This document shows positions 6,707-13,244 of a DNA stretch of 14,172 bases, piece after piece; position 1 is the first letter of the stretch, and the number at the start of each line of letters is the position of its first letter. The notes beneath the pieces are model-generated. The model did not search any database and was not told where the DNA came from. It was given only the letters and a program-made list of their open reading frames with translations. Source of the DNA: Lachnospiraceae bacterium UBA7026 (GTDB lineage: Bacteria; Bacillota; Clostridia; Lachnospirales; Lachnospiraceae); assembly GCA_002494165.1 (NCBI GenBank), contig DLBH01000062.1:1-14172 (forward strand), written 5' to 3'. A program made the position numbers and the translations under genes.

Positions 6707-7894
6707 ATGGAAAGACGTTTGTTTACTTCAGAATCAGTGACAGAAGGACATCCTGACAAGATCTGTGATCAGATTTCTGACGCTATTCTCGATGCTCTGA
6801 TGGCAAAAGATCCCATGAGCCGCGTTGCCTGTGAGACATCCGTGACAACAGGAATCGTCTTCGTTATGGGAGAAGTTACGACGAATGCATATGTGGATAT
6901 CCAGCAGATCGTAAGAGACACTGTCCGGGAGATCGGATACACCAGAGGCAAGTTTGGCTTTGACTGTGATACCTGTGGTGTGATGGTTGCCTTAGATGAG
7001 CAGTCCGCTGATATAGCCATGGGTGTAGACAAGGCTCTTGAGGCCAAGGAGAACACCATGTCTGATGAGGAACTGGAGGCGATCGGCGCAGGTGACCAGG
7101 GTATGATGTTCGGCTACGCCAGCAATGAGACTGAAGAGTACATGCCCTATCCCATAGCCCTGGCCCACAAGCTGGCCCTGCAGCTTACCAAAGTAAGAAA
7201 AGATGGGACCCTTCCCTATCTCAGACCGGATGGGAAGACCCAGGTTTCAGTAGAGTACGATGAGGAAGGCAGACCGGACCGGCTGGATGCAGTTGTTCTG
7301 TCCACCCAGCATGACCCGGAGGTCAGCCAGGAGCAGATTCATAAAGATATTAAGAAGTATGTATTTGATGTTATTCTTCCCGATCATATGGTCGATGAGA
7401 ATACCAAGTTCTTTATCAACCCCACCGGCCGTTTTGTAATCGGCGGCCCCCACGGTGACAGTGGTCTGACCGGCCGTAAGATCATCGTGGATACCTATGG
7501 CGGATATGCCCGTCATGGCGGTGGAGCCTTTTCCGGCAAGGACTGTACTAAGGTGGACCGGTCCGCTGCTTACGCAGCCCGCTATGTGGCTAAGAATATC
7601 GTGGCAGCAGGTCTGGCGGACAAGTGTGAGATCCAGCTTTCCTATGCCATCGGTGTTGCCCGGCCCACATCCATTATGGTGGATACCTTCGGCACCGGCA
7701 AGATCTCCGATGACAAGCTGGTGGAGATGATCCGTGAGAATTTTGATCTCCGTCCCGCCGGAATCATTAAGATGCTGGACCTGAGAAGACCTATCTACAA
7801 GCAGACAGCCGCTTATGGTCATTTCGGCCGCAATGATCTGGATCTTCCCTGGGAGCGTCTGGATAAGGTGGATGACCTGAAAAAGTATCTGTAA
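6707..7894 (+). CDS. metK: S-adenosylmethionine synthetase
   Basis: MetK makes S-adenosylmethionine from methionine and ATP. The 395-residue protein has both family signatures, GAGDQG (127-132) and GGGAFSGKD (271-279), and the N-terminal [13 protein letters not shown] with His15 and Asp17 for ATP and metal. The ATG at 6707 is chosen over an upstream in-frame TTG at 6692 because AAAGGAG ends 5 bases before it and [10 protein letters not shown] is the normal N-terminus. It follows murA after 23 bases and ends in a strong terminator. No SAM riboswitch (S-box) structure is visible ahead of it, so control is probably through the murA promoter. Confidence 0.98.
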   Translation: MERRLFTSESVTEGHPDKICDQISDAILDALMAKDPMSRVACETSVTTGIVFVMGEVTTNAYVDIQQIVRDTVREIGYTRGKFGFDCDTCGVMVALDEQSADIAMGVDKALEAKENTMSDEELEAIGAGDQGMMFGYASNETEEYMPYPIALAHKLALQLTKVRKDGTLPYLRPDGKTQVSVEYDEEGRPDRLDAVVLSTQHDPEVSQEQIHKDIKKYVFDVILPDHMVDENTKFFINPTGRFVIGGPHGDSGLTGRKIIVDTYGGYARHGGGAFSGKDCTKVDRSAAYAARYVAKNIVAAGLADKCEIQLSYAIGVARPTSIMVDTFGTGKISDDKLVEMIRENFDLRPAGIIKMLDLRRPIYKQTAAYGHFGRNDLDLPWERLDKVDDLKKYL

Positions 7895-7920
7895 TTCATA
7901 TAATTAAAATGTGGCTATGT

Positions 7921-7949
7921 AAGCCCTGCCTTGAGGCAGGGCTTTTTTC
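7921..7949 (+). terminator. Intrinsic terminator of murA-metK
   Basis: AAGCCCTGCC (7921-7930) and GGCAGGGCTT (7935-7944) form a perfect 10-bp stem with loop TTGA; six T residues (7943-7948) follow. Confidence 0.95.
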
Positions 7950-8015
7950 TGTTGAGGGTTGAATATTTTGAAGGATAAAATAAAAAAACTGCAAAAAAGA
8001 GTAAAATAAAAATTG

Positions 8016-8044
8016 TTTACAGTTTTTTGCTATAGTGTTATATT
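8016..8044 (+). promoter_or_regulatory. Promoter of the pan-coaBC operon
   Basis: TTTACA (8016-8021) and TATATT (8039-8044) are 17 bases apart, within a very A/T-rich stretch (7950-8050) after the metK terminator. Transcription should start near 8051, giving a leader of about 158 bases. Confidence 0.8.
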
Positions 8045-8060
8045 ATAGAAGCGCCAAAAA

Positions 8061-8086
8061 CCGGACAGGCAGTCGGCCTGGTCTGG
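8061..8086 (+). other. First hairpin (P1) of the panG leader
   Basis: CCGGACAGGC (8061-8070) pairs with GCCT (8076-8079) and GTCTGG (8081-8086), with G8080 bulged and a 5-base loop. It begins about 10 bases after the predicted transcription start. Confidence 0.65.
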
Positions 8087-8103
8087 ACAACAAGGTGCTT
8101 TGT

Positions 8104-8129
8104 GGATGGTATTCGTAAGAAACCATACC
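8104..8129 (+). promoter_or_regulatory. Candidate pan RNA motif (hairpin with two bulged adenosines) in the panG leader
   Basis: Seen in the sequence: GG/CC (8104-8105 with 8128-8129), bulged A8127, ATGGT/ACCAT (8106-8110 with 8122-8126), bulged A8111, TTC/GAA (8112-8114 with 8119-8121), and a GTAA tetraloop (8115-8118, GNRA class). Known: the pan motif is a conserved hairpin with two bulged adenosines in 5' leaders of pantothenate synthesis genes in Bacillota and others. The context, a leader 80 bases ahead of panG-panB-panC-panD, fits exactly. The identification rests on my recollection of the motif and no covariance-model search was run. Only one copy is evident, whereas the motif often occurs in pairs. 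Confidence 0.6.
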
Positions 8130-8133
8130 GTTT

Positions 8134-8203
8134 GTGACATGTGAATCAGGAGCTTATATCTGTCAGGAATAAGACTCAGAGCGTCACCTGCGAAGGTAGG
8201 TGA
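8134..8203 (+). promoter_or_regulatory. Possible expression platform sequestering the panG ribosome binding site
   Basis: TCACCT (8184-8189) can pair with AGGTGA (8198-8203), which covers the panG Shine-Dalgarno. The overlapping GTCAC (8183-8187) can instead pair with GTGAC (8134-8138), and CACCT (8185-8189) with AGGTG (8093-8097). TGACA (8135-8139) can alternatively pair with TGTCA near 8160-8164. These mutually exclusive pairings suit translational switching. Confidence 0.45.
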
Positions 8204-8208
8204 TATTG

Positions 8209-9063
8209 ATGAGAATTGGTTTTATTGGCGCGGGGAAAGTAGGATGTTCCCTGGCCAGGTTTTTTGCAGACCATGGGCTGGACCTTTCAGGGTTTTATGA
8301 TACAGCCGGTGGCTGCGCAGAGGAAGCGGTGGAGTTTGCCGGTCACACTAAGGCTTATGAAGATATTTCTAAGTTGGTTTATGATAGTGACGCTCTGTTT
8401 CTGACGGTTCCTGACGGACTGATTACCAGGGTATGGGATCAGATCCGGGATCTCCCTTTAGAGGGAAAGTTTATATGTCATTGCAGCGGTGCTCTGTCTT
8501 CGCGGGAAGCATTTCCCGGTATAGAGGACAGGGGAGCCTTCGGATATTCTATCCATCCACTCTTTGCGGTAAGCGATAAGTTTCATTCTTACAAAGAGCT
8601 TTCACATGCCCATTTTACAATTGAAGGAGACCAGGCACATCTTGATATGGTTGCAGACCTTTTCCGGTCCTTTGGCAATCCGGTCAGCTTTATCGAGGCT
8701 GGAGACAAGGTTAAGTATCACTGCGCGGCAGCAATCTGCAGCAATCTGGTGGTAGGGCTGGTACAGAACGGTCTGGATCTGATGAAAGAATGCGGTTTTG
8801 ATGAGGACAGTGCGGCCAGGGCCCTGGCTCCTATTCTGATCAGTAATATGCAGCACATTGTCGACAAGGGAACGACGGCCAGCCTGACCGGCCCTGTGGA
8901 AAGGGCAGATGTGACGACAGTTGAGAAGCATCTCCGCTGTCTGGGCCCTGAGCAGAGGCAGCTTTACCGGCTGCTGTCCCAGACCCTGGTTGAGATTGGA
9001 AAAAGAAAGAATCCTGGCCGGGACTACACTGGCGTGGAGAAAGTTCTGGCAGAGGATAGCTGA
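8209..9063 (+). CDS. panG: Rossmann-fold/DUF2520 protein, probable alternative ketopantoate reductase
   Basis: The 284-residue protein has an N-terminal NAD(P)-binding motif GAGKVG (GxGxxG, residues 7-12) in MRIGFIGAGKVG. A C-terminal helical half (from ~150: KVKYHCAAAICSNLVVGL...LTGPVERADVTTVEKHL) is typical of the Rossmann-like plus DUF2520 family. A member of this family, PanG, was described as a ketopantoate reductase in Francisella, replacing PanE. Here it lies directly before panB, panC and panD, and no classical panE is in the window, so conversion of ketopantoate to pantoate with NADPH is the likely job. The ATG at 8209 has AGGTAGGTGA just upstream; an in-frame GTG at 8200 lies inside that Shine-Dalgarno and is unlikely. 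The last codons (EKVLAEDS) begin a tandem repeat that continues past the stop. Confidence 0.83.
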   Translation: MRIGFIGAGKVGCSLARFFADHGLDLSGFYDTAGGCAEEAVEFAGHTKAYEDISKLVYDSDALFLTVPDGLITRVWDQIRDLPLEGKFICHCSGALSSREAFPGIEDRGAFGYSIHPLFAVSDKFHSYKELSHAHFTIEGDQAHLDMVADLFRSFGNPVSFIEAGDKVKYHCAAAICSNLVVGLVQNGLDLMKECGFDEDSAARALAPILISNMQHIVDKGTTASLTGPVERADVTTVEKHLRCLGPEQRQLYRLLSQTLVEIGKRKNPGRDYTGVEKVLAEDS

Positions 9064-9252
9064 CAGGAAGTATGAAGAGGAAGATCTGGCAGCAGATCGC
9101 TGACAGGAGAGATGAAGAAGTTCTTGCAGCAGATCGCTGACAGGAAGGATGAAAAAGAAGACCTGGCAGCAGATCGCTGACAGGAAAGATGAAGAAGTTC
9201 TGGCAGAGGATAGCTGACAGGAAAGACGAAGAGAAAAGCCTGGCAGAGGGGG
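9039..9252. repeat. 37/40-bp alternating tandem repeat between panG and panB
   Basis: A partial copy formed by the panG 3' end (9039-9058) is followed by units at 9059-9098 (40), 9099-9135 (37), 9136-9175 (40), 9176-9212 (37) and 9213-9252 (40, degenerate). Each begins GCTGACAGGA and ends in a CTGGCAG-type stretch. The panG stop (TGA 9061-9063) lies inside the first full unit. ATG codons recur at 9072, 9112, 9149 and 9189 (steps of 40, 37, 40), each preceded by AGGAAG/AGGAGA; the next would-be ATG (9226) is ACG. The first three open 22-codon ORFs that end in later copies (stops 9138-9140, 9178-9180, 9215-9217). There are no unique spacers, so this is not a CRISPR array. Confidence 0.93.
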
Positions 9253-9383
9253 CAGATAGGGGACAGGAAGTCTCAGGAACCTTCCGGCAGGCAGAGAGGA
9301 TGAGCGGCTGCCCGGGCGGCGGCCAGGATATTTACATTTTTATTAGTAGATTGACCAGAGATATTTGGAGGTATTTATCATGA
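9189..9383 (+). other. Repeat-derived 64-codon ORF overlapping the panB start (ATGA)
   Basis: The last ATG of the repeat array opens a 64-codon reading frame whose TGA (9381-9383) overlaps the panB ATG (9380-9382). The protein starts MKKFWQRIADRKDEE, matching the other repeat ORFs, then runs into unrelated sequence with no family features. It may not be a functional protein; it may serve to carry ribosomes to panB (translational coupling). AGGAAAG precedes the ATG. Confidence 0.3.
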
Positions 9384-10207
9384 AGAACACAGTGGCAACA
9401 TTTAAGGCGATGAAGGAAAAAGGCGAGAAGATTTCCATGCTCACATCCTATGACTATTCCACAGCCAAGCTTGTGGATGAAGCCGGGGTTAACTCGATTC
9501 TGGTCGGGGATTCCCTGGGTAATGTTATGCTGGGTTATGAGAACACGATTCCTGTTACGGTGGAAGATATGATCCATCACGGCGCAGCGGTTTGCCGCGG
9601 TGCCAAGAATGCCCTTGTTGTCGTTGATATGCCCTTCCTGTCCTATCAGGTTTCTGTGGAAGATGCTGTGAGGAATGCCGGCAGGATTATGAAGGAGACC
9701 AATTGTGCCGCAGTCAAGCTGGAGGGCGGCCAGGAGGTTTGTCCCCAGATTAAGGCCATTACAGCGGCATCTATTCCGGTTGTTGCCCATCTGGGTCTGA
9801 CTCCCCAGTCCATTAATGCCTTCGGAGGCTACAAGGTACAGGGCAAGAGTCTTGAGGCGGCCAAAAAGCTGATCGCGGATGCCAAGGCTGTAGAGGAGGC
9901 CGGTGCCTTCGCCCTCACCCTGGAGTGTGTTCCTGCCAAGCTGGCAGAGATGATCAGCAAGGAGCTCACTATCCCGACCATCGGCATCGGCGCCGGCAAC
10001 GGCTGTGACGGCCAGGTTCTGGTATATGCGGATATGCTGGCTATGTTCTCTGATTTCCGGCCCAAGTTCGTCCGTAATTTCGCCAACATCGGTGAGATTA
10101 TGAAGCAGGCCTTCAGAGAGTATGACGCAGCGGTCAAGGATTCCTCCTTCCCGGCTCCCGAGCATACCTACAAGATTGATGATGAAGTGATTGACAAACT
10201 TTACTAA
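9380..10207 (+). CDS. panB: 3-methyl-2-oxobutanoate hydroxymethyltransferase (ketopantoate hydroxymethyltransferase)
   Basis: PanB makes ketopantoate from 2-oxoisovalerate and 5,10-methylene-tetrahydrofolate, the first step of pantothenate synthesis. The 275-residue protein is full length. Metal-binding residues are visible: Asp44 in LVGDSLG, Asp83 in VVDMPF and Glu115 in VKLEGG. The catalytic Glu182 lies in TLECVP, and HLGLTPQ (137-143) is also conserved. The ATG at 9380 is used because GGAGGT lies 7 bases upstream; the in-frame TTG at 9365 is inside the Shine-Dalgarno region. The preceding 316-base gap holds the 37/40-bp repeat array, and the ATG overlaps the stop of the last repeat ORF. 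Confidence 0.98.
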   Translation: MKNTVATFKAMKEKGEKISMLTSYDYSTAKLVDEAGVNSILVGDSLGNVMLGYENTIPVTVEDMIHHGAAVCRGAKNALVVVDMPFLSYQVSVEDAVRNAGRIMKETNCAAVKLEGGQEVCPQIKAITAASIPVVAHLGLTPQSINAFGGYKVQGKSLEAAKKLIADAKAVEEAGAFALTLECVPAKLAEMISKELTIPTIGIGAGNGCDGQVLVYADMLAMFSDFRPKFVRNFANIGEIMKQAFREYDAAVKDSSFPAPEHTYKIDDEVIDKLY

Positions 10208-10230
10208 GTTCCAAGAAGGATAAAATATAT

Positions 10231-10259
10231 TTTACAAAACAGAAAAAAGCTGATACTAT
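10231..10259 (+). promoter_or_regulatory. Possible internal promoter ahead of panC
   Basis: TTTACA (10231-10236) and TACTAT (10254-10259) are 17 bases apart, with a TGA just before the -10 (extended -10, TGnTACTAT). It would allow panC, panD and coaBC to be made independently of the leader-controlled promoter. The -10 matches the consensus at only four of six positions. Confidence 0.45.
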
Positions 10260-10284
10260 GCGATAAGTAGTTTGCTGCGGGCCT

Positions 10285-10310
10285 GCGGGCATCCGGGTGT
10301 GGGTGCCCGC
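10285..10310 (+). other. Hairpin in the panB-panC gap
   Basis: GCGGGCA (10285-10291) and TGCCCGC (10304-10310) form a perfect 7-bp stem with a 12-base loop. No U-tract follows, so it is not a terminator; it could stabilise or mark a processing site in the operon mRNA. Confidence 0.5.
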
Positions 10311-10359
10311 TGCCACCCCTTAAAGGATGAGACGCGGCGGGCAGATACAGGAGGACATT

Positions 10360-11199
10360 ATGAATATCGTTAAGACTGTAGACCAGGTAAGAGCACAGGT
10401 TAAGGCATGGAGAGCTGAGGGACTCAGCGTCGGTCTGGTTCCTACCATGGGTTATCTCCATGAAGGACACGGCAGCCTGATTTCCAAGGCTGTAGAACAG
10501 AATGACCGGGTGGTGGTCAGCGTTTTTGTCAACCCGACCCAGTTCGGCCCCAATGAAGACCTGGAGGCCTATCCGAGAGATATGAACAGAGACAGTGCTC
10601 TCTGTGAGAAACTGGGAGCTTCCCTTATCTTCAATCCGGAACCTTCTGAGATGTACAGGCCGGGCTTTTGTACCCATGTGAATATGGATGTACTTACCAG
10701 CACTCTTTGCGGAGCCAGCCGTCCTGTTCATTTTGGCGGTGTCTGTACTGTCTGCTCCAAGCTTTTTAATATCGTGAAGCCGGACAGGGCCTACTTCGGA
10801 CAGAAGGATGCCCAGCAGCTGGCCATCATTCGCCGGATGGTGGAGGACCTGAATATGGACCTGGAGATTGTGGCCTGCCCCATCGTCCGTGAGGAGGACG
10901 GCCTGGCTAAGAGTTCCAGGAATACCTACCTTAACGAGGATGAAAGAAAGGCGGCCCTGGTTCTCAGCAAGGCCATCTTCCTGGGCCAGGACATGGTCAA
11001 GGATGGGGCTACTTCCGCGGCAGAAGTCAAGAAGGCTATGACAGACCTGATTAACAGTGAGCCTCTGGCAAGAATTGATTACGTGGAGATTGTCGACGGC
11101 CTTACCATGCAGCCGGTGGAGGAGATCGGGGCTCCGACCCTGGCAGCGATCGCCGTTTACATTGGCAAGACCAGACTTATTGATAATTTTATTGTATAG
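10360..11199 (+). CDS. panC: Pantothenate synthetase (pantoate--beta-alanine ligase)
   Basis: PanC joins pantoate and beta-alanine using ATP through a pantoyl-adenylate. The 279-residue protein has the nucleotidyl-transferase motif HEGH (His34, His37) in VPTMGYLHEGH, the FVNPTQFGPNEDL substrate segment (55-67), FGQKDAQQ (146-153) and the KSSRN equivalent of the KMSKS loop (184-188). The ATG at 10360 is preceded by a perfect AGGAGG 5 bases away; the in-frame ATG at 10327 would add 11 non-conserved residues. The gap from panB is 152 bases and holds a hairpin and a possible internal promoter. Confidence 0.98.
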   Translation: MNIVKTVDQVRAQVKAWRAEGLSVGLVPTMGYLHEGHGSLISKAVEQNDRVVVSVFVNPTQFGPNEDLEAYPRDMNRDSALCEKLGASLIFNPEPSEMYRPGFCTHVNMDVLTSTLCGASRPVHFGGVCTVCSKLFNIVKPDRAYFGQKDAQQLAIIRRMVEDLNMDLEIVACPIVREEDGLAKSSRNTYLNEDERKAALVLSKAIFLGQDMVKDGATSAAEVKKAMTDLINSEPLARIDYVEIVDGLTMQPVEEIGAPTLAAIAVYIGKTRLIDNFIV

Positions 11200-11226
11200 A
11201 CAGACCAGATTGATCAGACAGAATTA

Positions 11227-11242
11227 GGGGCAGGGATGCCCC
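11227..11242 (+). other. Hairpin with GNRA-type loop in the panC-panD gap
   Basis: GGGGCA (11227-11232) and TGCCCC (11237-11242) form a perfect 6-bp stem closing a GGGA tetraloop, 28 bases after panC. No U-tract follows. A weaker stem, ACCGG...CCGGT, lies further on, toward panD. Confidence 0.5.
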
Positions 11243-11316
11243 GGCAGCCGGCAGCTGTCCTTTAACCGGGACGGAAAGGCGGAGCCGGTCCAGAATAACA
11301 GGGAGAGAATCAAGTC

Positions 11317-11709
11317 ATGTTAATTAATATGTTAAAAGGGAAGATACACAGAGCGACAGTGGTTCAGGCAGAGCTTGACTATGTAGGCAGCATTACGGTG
11401 GACCAGGATCTTCTGGACGCGGCAGGAATCAGGGAATATGAACTGGTTCAGATTGTGGACGTCAACAACGGAAGCCGTTTTGAGACTTACACCATAGCCG
11501 GAGAGCGGGGAAGTGGTCTGATCTGCCTCAACGGGGCAGCTGCCAGATGTGTCAGTGTCAATGATAAGATCATTATCATGTGTTATGCTTCCATGACACC
11601 GGAAGAAGCAGAGAACCATAAGCCCTCTGTGGTCTTTGTGGATGACGATAACGCGGTCAGCCGGATCACTACTTATGAGAAGCACGGCAGACTGGCTGAT
11701 ATGGACTGA
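11317..11709 (+). CDS. panD: Aspartate 1-decarboxylase proenzyme
   Basis: PanD decarboxylates aspartate to beta-alanine, the amine half of pantothenate. It is a pyruvoyl enzyme made by self-cleavage at Gly24-Ser25. Starting at the ATG at 11317, the Gly-Ser pair falls exactly at residues 24-25 (LDYVGS), which confirms the start. [20 protein letters not shown] and the [12 protein letters not shown] segment are family features, and 130 residues is normal. GGGAGAG lies 9 bases before the start. In this operon PanD supplies PanC directly. Confidence 0.98.
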   Translation: MLINMLKGKIHRATVVQAELDYVGSITVDQDLLDAAGIREYELVQIVDVNNGSRFETYTIAGERGSGLICLNGAAARCVSVNDKIIIMCYASMTPEEAENHKPSVVFVDDDNAVSRITTYEKHGRLADMD

Positions 11710-11714
11710 GATCA

Positions 11715-11730
11715 GGCAGATTCATCTGCC
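11715..11730 (+). other. Hairpin in the panD-coaBC gap
   Basis: GGCAGA (11715-11720) and TCTGCC (11725-11730) form a perfect 6-bp stem with loop TTCA, five bases after the panD stop; there is no U-tract. A second stem, CCGCC (11743-11747) with GGCGG (11755-11759), overlaps the GGAGGA purine tract just ahead of coaBC and could modulate its translation. Confidence 0.45.
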
Positions 11731-11775
11731 GGACAGACTTTGCCGCCCTTTCAAGGCGGAGGAATGGAGACGAAT

Positions 11776-12969
11776 ATGTTAAAAGGTAAGACCGTAGTAC
11801 TGGGTGTAACCGGCAGTATAGCCGCTTACAAGATTGCCAGCCTGGCCAGCATGCTGGTGAAACAGCACTGTGACGTTCATGTCATTATGACCAGGAATGC
11901 CACCAATTTTATTCATCCTACTGCTTTTGAAACTCTCACCGGCAATAAATGTCTTGTGGATACCTTTGACAGGAATTTTCAGTTTCATGTAGCCCATGTT
12001 AATCTGGGACAGAAAGCTGACCTGATGATGATCGCACCGGCCTCGGCAAATGTCATCGGCAAACTGGCCAATGGCATTGCCGATGACATGCTGACGACCA
12101 CAGCCCTGGCCGCCACCTGCAAGATTATGGTTTCACCGGCCATGAATGTCCGTATGTTTGAGAATGCCATCGTCCAGGATAATCTGAGGAAGCTGGAGCA
12201 TTATGGCATGGAAGTTATCTCTCCTGCCACAGGCTACCTGGCCTGTGGGGATACGGGGGCAGGTAAGATGCCTGAGCCGGCCCTCCTCTATGATTATATT
12301 CTCCGGGAGATAGCCTGCAGTAAGGATCTGAAGGGGAAGAAGGTATTGATAACGGCAGGACCGACCAGGGAGGCCATAGATCCCGTCCGTTTTATCACCA
12401 ATCATTCCACCGGCAAGATGGGCTATGCCATGGCCAGACGTGCCATGCTGAGGGGGGCGGACGTAACCCTGATCTCCGGCCCGGTGGCCCTTGACCCGGT
12501 ACCCTTTGTGAACATGGTGCCTGTGGTGACTGCCCAGGATATGTTTGAGGCGGTCAGAGATCATTTTGAGGACTGCCATATCCTGATTAAGTCCGCGGCT
12601 GTTGCCGATTACCGGCCGGCCCAGGTCAGCGATGACAAGGTGAAAAAGAAGGATGGCGAGATGGTTATTGCCCTTGAGAGAACAACAGACATCCTGGCCT
12701 ATGTCGGAGAGCACAGAAGACCGGACCAGGTGATCTGCGGCTTTTCCATGGAGACCCGGGATATGCTGGAGAACTCCAGAAAGAAGCTGAAAAAGAAGAA
12801 GCTTGACCTGATCGTGGCCAATAATCTCAAGGAAGAGGGGGCTGGATTCGCTACGTCCACAAACCGGGTTACTCTGATTTCAAAGGATGATGAGCTGGCG
12901 CTGCCTCTCATGTCCAAGGAGGAAGTGTCTGACCGGATTCTTGACTATATTCTTTACTGTGAAAGATAA
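11776..12969 (+). CDS. coaBC: Bifunctional phosphopantothenoylcysteine decarboxylase / phosphopantothenate--cysteine ligase
   Basis: CoaBC carries out two successive steps toward coenzyme A: ligation of cysteine to 4'-phosphopantothenate (CoaB), then decarboxylation to phosphopantetheine (CoaC, a flavoprotein). The 397 residues contain the N-terminal CoaC domain (VVLGVTGSIAAYK; His74 in HVAHVNL; PAMN at 121-124; Cys157 in GYLACGDTGAGKM). The C-terminal CoaB domain begins near 186 (VLITAGPTREAIDPVRFITNHSTGKMG; later IKSAAVADYRP and KKKD). The ATG at 11776 gives the usual MLKGKTVVLGVTGS start with GGAGA 5 bases upstream. The ATG at 11764 sits against the GGAGGA tract with no spacer and is less likely; a TTG at 11740 is also in frame. 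It is the last gene of the operon; pantothenate kinase is not in the window. Confidence 0.97.
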   Translation: MLKGKTVVLGVTGSIAAYKIASLASMLVKQHCDVHVIMTRNATNFIHPTAFETLTGNKCLVDTFDRNFQFHVAHVNLGQKADLMMIAPASANVIGKLANGIADDMLTTTALAATCKIMVSPAMNVRMFENAIVQDNLRKLEHYGMEVISPATGYLACGDTGAGKMPEPALLYDYILREIACSKDLKGKKVLITAGPTREAIDPVRFITNHSTGKMGYAMARRAMLRGADVTLISGPVALDPVPFVNMVPVVTAQDMFEAVRDHFEDCHILIKSAAVADYRPAQVSDDKVKKKDGEMVIALERTTDILAYVGEHRRPDQVICGFSMETRDMLENSRKKLKKKKLDLIVANNLKEEGAGFATSTNRVTLISKDDELALPLMSKEEVSDRILDYILYCER

Positions 12970-12973
12970 TGCT

Positions 12974-12992
12974 AACCGCGGCAGCGGTTTTT
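12974..12992 (+). terminator. First terminator after coaBC
   Basis: AACCGC (12974-12979) and GCGGTT (12984-12989) form a 6-bp stem with loop GGCA, ending in five T residues (12988-12992), four bases after the stop codon. Confidence 0.75.
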
Positions 12993-12999
12993 AAAGAAG

Positions 13000-13071
13000 G
13001 AGGCTGTTCTGGCAGCTGATGGGAAATGTTTCTCTGTTTCCCGTCAGTTTAAACCGGCAGCTTCTTTTTTT
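13000..13071 (+). terminator. Second, larger terminator after coaBC
   Basis: An inner stem, CTGATGGGAAA (13016-13026) with TTTCCCGTCAG (13037-13047), and an outer stem, GAGGCTG (13000-13006) with CAGCTTC (13058-13064), form a two-part hairpin followed by seven T residues (13065-13071). Together with the first terminator it isolates the operon from the response regulator. Confidence 0.8.
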
Positions 13072-13098
13072 AATATATTTAGAATTACAAAGCTATTA

Positions 13099-13162
13099 TT
13101 GGGAAGAAAATTCCAAGCATAGGTGAAGTTTTTTATCATTGATGGAAAAATTGTGCTATAAT
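13099..13162 (+). promoter_or_regulatory. Extended -10 promoter of the response regulator with an upstream inverted repeat
   Basis: TGCTATAAT (13154-13162) is a perfect extended -10; a weak -35, TTATCA (13133-13138), lies 18 bases before the TATAAT. TTGGgAA (13099-13105) and TTCCAA (13111-13116) make an imperfect inverted repeat just upstream, a possible regulator site and perhaps an autoregulatory one. The leader to the ATG is about 75 bases with no further clear structure. Confidence 0.65.
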
Positions 13163-13244
13163 GATGGAGCAGATTAACAAGAAGTGTCATATAAAAGTCT
13201 GTTAAGCTATAAATATTGCATAATTAAAGAAATGAGGCAGACTA

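Noticed and set aside
8061..8086. First leader hairpin as a second pan-motif copy
   Set aside because: Its only bulge is a G and its loop is not GNRA type, so it does not repeat the two-bulged-A pattern.
8051..8208. T-box or 6S RNA in the panG leader
   Set aside because: There is no T-box sequence (GGGTGG-type antiterminator core), no terminator before the gene, and no long closed 6S-like duplex.
9059..9252. CRISPR array
   Set aside because: The repeats are contiguous with no unique spacers, contain start and stop codons, and derive from the panG 3' end.
9332..10165. Antisense reading frame (277 codons) opposite panB
   Set aside because: panB is certain on the + strand. The antisense product has a scrambled, His/Asn/Gly-rich composition typical of shadow frames.
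12133..12714. Antisense reading frame opposite coaBC
   Set aside because: It is a shadow of coaBC without start signals or recognisable domains.
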